From Coprobacter secundus (lineage in GTDB: Bacteria; Bacteroidota; Bacteroidia; Bacteroidales; Coprobacteraceae): a stretch of DNA of 64,000 nt. The notes beneath the pieces are model-generated. The model saw only the letters and a program-made list of their open reading frames with translations. It made no database searches and was not told the origin of the DNA. Made by a program: the position numbers and the translations under genes. Every line of letters starts with the position of its first letter. Position 1 is the stretch's first letter. Of the stretch, positions 57,753 through 64,000 are shown in pieces. Location: NCBI GenBank assembly GCA_000803105.1, contig JTDA01000001.1, positions 124,001 to 188,000 of the forward strand, read 5' to 3'.

Positions 57753-58472
57753 CTATTTTACAAAGATTTTTGTAAGATTCCCATTTACATTAACAACATA
57801 TAATCCTGTTGATAACGAAGTAGTATAAGATGATGCATCTGTAGTTACTGATTTTATCAATCTTCCATCTATAGAATTTATTTGAATATGATTGTCAACT
57901 CCCAACATATTTTCTACAAAAAGACTACCATTTGTAAAAAATACCTTACAAATATTTTTATCTGTTGTAGCTACTTTTGTTGTTTCATTAGATGATAACT
58001 GGAACCCTCGAAAAGCAGGCCAATCTTTCACATTTTTCAATTGAATTACATTATTATAATCTGAATACAGCTCGACTTCAAATTGATATGTAGCATCCTC
58101 TCCCACTATAGCTGATGGAAAAAGCACTAACTGATCCGTAAACTGCCCATTTACATTAAGGTCAACATAAGCTCCAAGTTCATCACACCAACCTATCCCA
58201 TAATATAACATAACGGTATATACAGCATCTTTCGAAACATAAATATCGGTAAAATCAATAGTACTACCTGCCGTAAATTCTACACAATCCAAATTTCCTC
58301 CGAAAAGTTGAGAGCCTGTACTTTCATAATCGGTACACTTTGCATAATAAAAATGGTCTAACCAAAAATCTGGAGTTTTTGACTCTTCTCCATAACAAGT
58401 AACCTGAGCTGTTACTTCTAAAGAAAACAACACCAATAATAATCCCAATGTTCGTAATAGTAAATTTTTCAT
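57753..58472 (-). CDS. Carbohydrate-binding-like secreted protein with T9SS sorting domain
   Basis: A 239-residue protein with a signal peptide ending at VTAQ. Residues ~25-165 form a single beta-sandwich like a CBM6/CBM35-type domain: ECVEFTAGSTIDF-like start (DCVEFTAGSTIDFTDIYVS), YTVMLYYGIGWCDELGAYVDL, then NVIQLKNVKDWPAFRGFQLS. The last ~70 residues are a T9SS type-A sorting domain (VFFTNGSLFVENMLG, IQINSIDGRLIKSV, LSTGLYVVNVNGN). No catalytic domain is present, so it is probably a glycan-binding surface protein. It is the first gene of the operon, 219 bases from the divergent regulator. Confidence 0.82.
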   Translation of the reverse strand: MKNLLLRTLGLLLVLFSLEVTAQVTCYGEESKTPDFWLDHFYYAKCTDYESTGSQLFGGNLDCVEFTAGSTIDFTDIYVSKDAVYTVMLYYGIGWCDELGAYVDLNVNGQFTDQLVLFPSAIVGEDATYQFEVELYSDYNNVIQLKNVKDWPAFRGFQLSSNETTKVATTDKNICKVFFTNGSLFVENMLGVDNHIQINSIDGRLIKSVTTDASSYTTSLSTGLYVVNVNGNLTKIFVK

Positions 58473-58691
58473 GATAAAAATTTTTTAGAATTAAATAATA
58501 AATGATACTACGAAGAAATAAAATATAGAATATAAAGGCCGATGATTTCCGTTCAAAAAATGGTAGTTTCAATTCTCAATGCCTAATTGACGAGATATTA
58601 CATTTTTTTGAATGGATAGAGCAAATCCAAGTTTGGCATAAACATAAAAACTTCTGTATTTTTACATTTTAAATTCTAATATTACTTTCCC
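58473..58691. promoter_or_regulatory. Divergent promoter region of the glycan operon and its regulator
   Basis: No gene. For the rightward regulator TTTG (58632-58635), 21 bases, then TATTTTTA (58657-58664) resembles a Bacteroidetes promoter with one mismatch in the -7. For the leftward operon TTG, 19 bases, TATATTCT is a weaker candidate. An HTCS-type regulator would bind in this gap. Confidence 0.4.
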
Positions 58692-61600
58692 ATGAAATGC
58701 AAATTAACCTTTTTTCTATCTCTCCTTATTTCAATACCGTTTTTCTATACGGCTTTAGCTCTTGAAAAACAAGACTATTATTTTAGACGACTAAATACAG
58801 AAAATGGACTTTCTCAAAACACCGTGTTATCTATTTTACAAGATCAAACAGGATTCATGTGGTTTGGGACAAAAGATGGTCTAAATCGGTATGATGGAAA
58901 CTCTTTTAAAGTATTCAAATATGACGAAAAAAATCCCCAAAGTATAGGGAATAACACCATTTGGTCTTTATTACAAACTCCAGATGGCAATATATGGGCT
59001 GGGACAGACAAAGGTATATTCATCTATCATCCCCAAAATAATTCTTTTACATTTTTCGATACAAAAACCGAAAATAACGAATACATAAAAGACTTGGTTT
59101 TAGATATGAAAATCGACCCATCTGGAAATATATGGATAGCATCCAATAATCTTTTCCGCTTTTCTACTCATACAGGGAAACTCGAAACGATTTTATTCCT
59201 TGACCGAGCTCATACTTCTCCTTTAGCTCGAATATGGTCCATTAACATAGATAAAGATAAACAGGTATGGATAAGTATATATCATGGAGGTATTAAGAGA
59301 TATAATCCTGTTGAAAATAATTTCAAATCCTATACAAGAGATTCCTTTGGTACAAACTTTAGTACAAGTCTCACTTCTAAAACTGTCAATATACATAATA
59401 ATTACTTATTGGTAGGCTCTTTTAATGAAGAACTAAGAATCATAGACAAAACAACAAATGAAATTTATCCATTTTATCTTAATGATAGAAAAGAAAAAAA
59501 ATTATTTGTACGCGACATGGATATATTTTCTGACGGGAACTGTTGGATTGGAACTGAATCCGGACTTTACATATACAATATAAGAAATAAAACGACAACA
59601 CATCTCACCCATAATACTTATGACCGATATTCCCTATCTGATAACGCTATATACTCTATGTATGAAGATAGAGAAGGAGGAATCTGGATCGGTACCTATT
59701 TTGGTGGGGTAAACTATTTCCCTCGTCCTTATACTTTTTTTAAAAAATATTACCCAATTAAAAATCAAAATTCGATATCAGGAGAACGTGTAAGCGGGAT
59801 TTGTGAAGATTCATCCGGAAATATTTGGGTTGGAACCGAAGATGCCGGACTTAATAAACTCAATATACAAAATAATAAATTTGAAAGTTTCTCTCCTTTA
59901 TTAACCCCAAATACAATCAATTACCACAATATACACGATATAATTATTGATGGAGAATCATTATGGATAGCAACATATAGTCATGGGATAAATGTGTTGA
60001 ATCTCAAGACAAAAGAATGGAAGTATTATCAAAAAGGAGATCAAATAGGGACTTTAAATAATAATGATATATTCGCTCTTTTCAAAGACAGTTCACATAG
60101 AATATGGGTCGGGACTTCTACTGGAGCATTTCTATATGACCGAAAAAATGAAAAATTTATATTCCAAGACCAAATAGGACTACATTTCATTTCTGATATT
60201 ATCGAAGATTCTTTAGGACAAATATGGTTCTCAACATCTGATGTAGGAGCATTTCGTTTCAACCCAAGAACAAAAGAATGTAAACTATATTCTTATGACC
60301 CATCAAATCCCCATTCAATTTGTTATTACAAAATCACAAACATGTTTATAGACAGTAAAAAAAGAATATGGTTTGCATCCGAATCAAGAGGTATTTGCAC
60401 ATTCGATGAAAAAACAAAACAATTTGTCAGATATGGTACAAAAGATGGATTTATAAATGATGTTATCTATAAAATATTAGAAGACAACAACGGAAATTTA
60501 TGGCTATCAAGTAACAGTGGTCTAATGAGATTCAACCCTGAAACAAAAGCAATCCGTTCTTTTACACAAAGCAACGGATTGCCAGGGAACCAATTTAACT
60601 CCAAATCAGGATATAAAGATAAAAGTGGAAAAATGTATTTCGGATGTTTAAATGGATTAGTTACATTCAGACCCGAAGAATTCAAATCAAATGATTCCAT
60701 TCCTCCTGTAACTATTACTAATTTTGAACTATTAGACAAAAATAAAGGGCAAAATCGATTCTATTCTTCCCCAATTACCTTAAATTATGACCAATCTTCC
60801 TTTAGCATAGAATTTTCAGCTCTAAGCTATGTCGCTCCCGAAATGAATAGGTATGCTTATAAAATGGTTGGGCTGGAAAACCAATGGAACTACATAACAT
60901 CTGCTCAAAAAATTACCTACTCAAACCTATCCCCCGGAAAATATATTTTTTATGTAAAAGCTTCTAATAACGACGGCTTATGGAATGAAAAAGGAGATTT
61001 TCTTGAAATTACAATTCTTCCGCCTTTTTGGAAAACTTCATGGGCATACTTTACATATATTCTAATTATCCTAATTACCATTTTCTTCATTTTCAGATAT
61101 TACAAAAATAAAATAGAAAGCAGAAATAAAAATCAACAAATACTTTATGAAAAAGAAAAAGAAAAGGAAATATATGACTCAAAAATAGAATTTTTTTACA
61201 AATGTTGCCCATGAAATACGTACTCCTCTTACTCTAATAAAAGGACCACTGGAATATATAATAAAAAATGATGTCGACAAATCAGAATTACAAACGAACT
61301 TAAACATTATGGAAAAGAACACTACCCGGCTACTATCTCTAATAAACCAATTGTTAGATTTTAGACAAACCGAATCCAAAATATTCAGTTTAAAATTCAT
61401 AAATACAGACATCAATGAACTGATAGAGGAGATCTACACACGCTTCATGCCATTAGCCAAACAAAAAGATTTGCAATTTTGTATAACAAGACCTAAAACA
61501 AAAATATATGCAGATGTCGACAAAGAAGCTATGATAAAAGTTATAAGTAACCTTTTCTCCAATGCTATAAAATATGCTCAAAAATCAATCTGGATAGAAT

Positions 61601-62712
61601 TAAGTAACTCTGAAGAATATTTTAAAATCTGTATAAAAAATGATGGGGACTTAATCCCTATAGAACTCAAAGATAAAATTTTTGAGCCATTTTTCTATCA
61701 AGTAAATGAAAACAAAAATAAAATAAAATCAAGTACAGGAATTGGCTTAGCTCTTGTCAAATCATTAGTAGAATTACATAAAGGAAAAGTCTTTCTTGAC
61801 GTAACCGAAAAAGATATGAATACATTTATTGTGTTATTGCCTCAAAAACAAGAAAATACTCTTGGCTCAAACAATATGAACATAAATAATACAGCTTTTA
61901 AATTACAACAAACTTTCTCCAATAACACTAATCAAGAAAGCAAATGTTGTTATTCCATTTTAATCGTCGAAGATGATGAAGATCTTTTACAGTTCATCTC
62001 TAAAAGATTAGAATATCAATATACAATATATAAAACAACAAACGGCACAGAGGCAATAAAAGTATTACAAAAAAAACTTATTAATCTGGTTATAAGTGAT
62101 ATTATGATGCCCGAAATGGACGGATTTGAACTATGTTGCAAAATAAAAAAAGATACTGAATTCAGTCATATCCCTGTAATTCTATTGACCGCCAAAACGA
62201 ATGTACAAAGTAAAATTACTGGATTAGAATGTGGTGCTGATGCATATATTGAAAAACCATTTTCAATAGAGCACTTACAAGCTCAAATTCATAATATATT
62301 TGATAATCGAAAAAAAATGAGAGAAGTATTCGCTAATTCACCATTTACTCATACAGATAATATCGCTTTGACAAAATCTGACGAACAGTTTCTTAATAAA
62401 CTCACCGATGTCATATATAAAAATATATCTAATCCAGATTTTAATGTAGATCAATTAGCTGAAGGATTATTTATGAGCAGGTCCAGTTTACTTCGAAAAA
62501 TAAAAGGTGTGACGGAATCTACCCCCAATGACTTTATTCGACTGATCCGATTAAAACGAGCTGCCGAAATATTAAAAGAAGGTGAATACAAAGTCAATGA
62601 AGTTTGTTACTTAGTAGGATTTTCTTCCACATCATATTTTTCTAAAGTTTTTCAAAAACAATTTGGGGTTTTACCTAAAGACTTTGTAAAAAAGAATAAA
62701 ACACTATATTAA
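58692..62712 (+). pseudogene. Hybrid two-component system regulator (HTCS) split by a frameshift
   Basis: One protein of ~1340 residues, broken into two frames. The first frame, 58692-61214, starts with a signal peptide/anchor. It then has a two-component-regulator propeller of many short blades (WFGTKDGLNRYDG, IWAGTDKGIFIY, IWIGTYFGGVNYF, IWVGTEDAGLNKL), a Y_Y_Y domain (YKMVGLENQW) and one membrane helix (YILIILITIFFIF). A T7 run at 61191-61197 shifts the frame; with T6 the frame continues FFTNVAHEIRTPLTLIKGP, including the phospho-acceptor His. The second frame carries NLFSNAIKYA (N box) and STGIGLALV. The receiver domain follows (IVEDDEDLL, SDIMMPEMDG, LLTAKT, EKPF), then an AraC-type helix-turn-helix (FNVDQLAEGLFMSRSSLLRK). 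It would control the divergent SusC/D operon. The shift could be real, phase-variable or a sequencing error. Confidence 0.9.
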
Positions 62713-62791
62713 TAATATATAAATAAGACATGATTTATATTTAAAACCATTTAAATATTCCAATAAAGTAACTTAACCAAATATTCTTTAC

Positions 62792-62862
62792 GTTTCCTTT
62801 CGGGCTGTTTTTATTATGGTTAATTAGATAAATGGAAACGGGAAAATAGCCCGAAAGGAAAC
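62792..62862. repeat. Long inverted repeat between convergent HTCS and glycosidase genes
   Basis: A perfect 15-bp arm GTTTCCTTTCGGGCT (62792-62806) pairs with AGCCCGAAAGGAAAC (62848-62862) across 41 bases. The loop contains GGAAACG (62834-62840), which can pair alternatively with CGTTTCC (62791-62797). It may be a bidirectional terminator with alternative folds; the rest of the 259-base gap holds no gene. Confidence 0.65.
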
Positions 62863-62971
62863 ACAAAAAGATCCAAGCAAAATTGGAATTAGCCCTCAAC
62901 CCTTTTTTCATCTATATTTATAATACCACATTTCTCATTCAAGCCTCGACTTTATTTCTATATCGGTCATA

Positions 62972-64000
62972 CTATTTCATCCGAAAAGTATATACGCCGG
63001 CTTTTTTATATGTCAAAAGCTTTCCATCTCTCCCATTAGGGTATAAATGTACTGTACAATTTTTAGGAATCTCAATCGAACAGACTCCTTCTTTTATTAA
63101 ATGGATATTAATATTGCCTTCTTTTATCGGTATACAACCTTTTATCCAATCCAAACTCATCAAATCCGGACATAAAGTATATTCTGAAAGATTCTTATCT
63201 GATTGTGAGAAACCATAAAGGCCATATAACACAGCAATTATAGGCGGTACTCCATTTGTACCATGACAGAGGCTTAAACCAAAAGGCCGGTTATAAAATG
63301 CTAATTGTTCCTTCAGTGAAATATGGGGTGTAAAATTCTCTGGGAAACGGGTATTTCCTTGACGTAACCAATCTCCCCAAACTTCATCCAACATAGTAAA
63401 GATCTCTTTTTTACGCCCAGCCTTAATATATGCTAAAAATTCATATCCCTTCTCATAACTAATCTCTTCTTTATAGAAGGGAATAGCAGGAATAATTTTA
63501 TCAAATAAATAATTATAATTCTCTTCTGGATATAACCCCGTTAATATTCCCCAATATTGAGCATGATGTGATATACGATAATCCTTCTCTCCATTGATGC
63601 GATATCCATTAATAAATGCCTTTTTTTCATTGTCCCAAAAATAGTTAATAATACTATTCTTTAATTGTTCTGCTTTTTGAACATAATGCTTTGCTAGGGA
63701 ATCATCATTCCATAAACGGGCAAAATATGATCCTATCAGAAAATTTTGATAGAGCATCATCTGCGCATAAGCAGGCTTCCCATATTCTTCAGGCCCCATT
63801 TTTCGAGCCCATCCCGGAATAAACCCCCATGAAGGACGGTCTGCTTCGATAAATCCATTCTCATCTTGAATAGATTCATAAAGTGCTAATTGTTGAAGAA
63901 TACGCTCTTTAAACATCAAAGAGGTAACAAGATCTCCATATCGCATATAATCATGTTTGAGTCCAATCAATGCATGCAAAGGATAATCAACAATTCCCCA
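62972..64000 (-). CDS. Six-hairpin glycosidase, GH78-like (5' end outside window)
   Basis: At least 343 residues; the frame stays open to the right edge, with WGIVDYPLHALIG before the first internal ATG, so the N-terminus is missing. The sequence is a typical (alpha/alpha)6 catalytic domain: FIEADRPSWGFIPGWARKMG, AYAQMMLYQNFLIGSYFARL, ISHHAQYWGILTGLYPEENY, and EVWGDWLRQGNTRFPENF. A small C-terminal beta-domain follows (IEIPKNCTVHLYPNGRDG). The layout best fits alpha-L-rhamnosidase (GH78) or a related family, but the catalytic part upstream is not seen. It is convergent with the HTCS and likely part of the same glycan locus. Confidence 0.8.
   Translation of the reverse strand, partial: WGIVDYPLHALIGLKHDYMRYGDLVTSLMFKERILQQLALYESIQDENGFIEADRPSWGFIPGWARKMGPEEYGKPAYAQMMLYQNFLIGSYFARLWNDDSLAKHYVQKAEQLKNSIINYFWDNEKKAFINGYRINGEKDYRISHHAQYWGILTGLYPEENYNYLFDKIIPAIPFYKEEISYEKGYEFLAYIKAGRKKEIFTMLDEVWGDWLRQGNTRFPENFTPHISLKEQLAFYNRPFGLSLCHGTNGVPPIIAVLYGLYGFSQSDKNLSEYTLCPDLMSLDWIKGCIPIKEGNINIHLIKEGVCSIEIPKNCTVHLYPNGRDGKLLTYKKAGVYTFRMK

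Noticed and set aside
61309..62712. A separate response-regulator gene starting at the ATG at 61309
   Set aside because: The in-frame sequence upstream of that ATG continues the kinase domain (HEIRTPL) up to the T7 run, so it is the second half of the broken HTCS, not an independent gene.
1..64000. CRISPR array, phage genes or an integrative element
   Set aside because: I saw no regularly spaced repeats, no phage structural or integrase genes, and no direct repeat at either tRNA gene that would mark an attachment site.

Overview
The window looks like chromosome from a Bacteroidota (order Bacteroidales) bacterium. It carries three SusC/SusD pairs, a hybrid two-component regulator, promoters of the Bacteroidetes type (TTG-N19/20-TAnnTTTG), few Shine-Dalgarno sites, and paired DUF6048/DUF6452 genes. 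At least three secreted proteins end in a type IX secretion (T9SS) type-A sorting domain. Together with the gut-style glycan loci this points to a T9SS-bearing gut or host-associated member (for example Coprobacter, Barnesiella, Parabacteroides or Dysgonomonas-like) rather than Bacteroides itself; the genus is inference.

Region 1 (1-19,234, all minus strand) is a polysaccharide utilisation locus. In transcription order it holds SusC, SusD, a second SusC, a second SusD, a DUF1735 lipoprotein, a sialidase-fold protein, a GATase-like/six-hairpin protein, an alpha-N-acetylglucosaminidase (GH89), a GLUG-repeat T9SS protein, and a sialidase-fold/GLUG fusion that runs off the left edge. GH89 and the sugar genes next door suggest a host glycan such as mucin. 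Region 2 (19,400-25,856, minus) is a sugar catabolic cluster: AraB-type kinase, LacI regulator, DHDPS-family aldolase, YhcH-like lipoprotein and L-fucose isomerase. Two 22-bp operator-like palindromes lie exactly 105 bp apart upstream of the kinase, and a weaker third copy precedes the aldolase.

Region 3 (26,440-27,885) is a decayed ISAon1-like transposase followed by tRNA-Pro(GGG). Region 4 (28,221-46,916) is mostly housekeeping: a TonB-dependent barrel protein, aroB, a HAD phosphatase, a zinc-ribbon/FHA protein with a GlmU-like partner, a GNAT enzyme, secA, an alkaline-phosphatase-superfamily protein, DUF4105, MscS, DUF6048/DUF6452, nitroreductase, a GT2 glycosyltransferase, DUF4199, SRP RNA and tRNA-Thr(TGT).

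Region 5 (47,240-64,000) has a second nitroreductase and then an AT-rich polysaccharide locus. A minus-strand operon encodes a T9SS carbohydrate-binding-like protein, an 848-residue six-hairpin-like T9SS protein, SusC, SusD, DUF3823 and GH43. A divergent hybrid two-component regulator is split by one extra T in a T7 run, and a six-hairpin glycosidase (GH78-like) runs off the right edge. GH43 plus a rhamnosidase-like enzyme suggests an arabinose- or rhamnose-containing plant polysaccharide. Nearly every convergent gene pair is separated by a strong hairpin.
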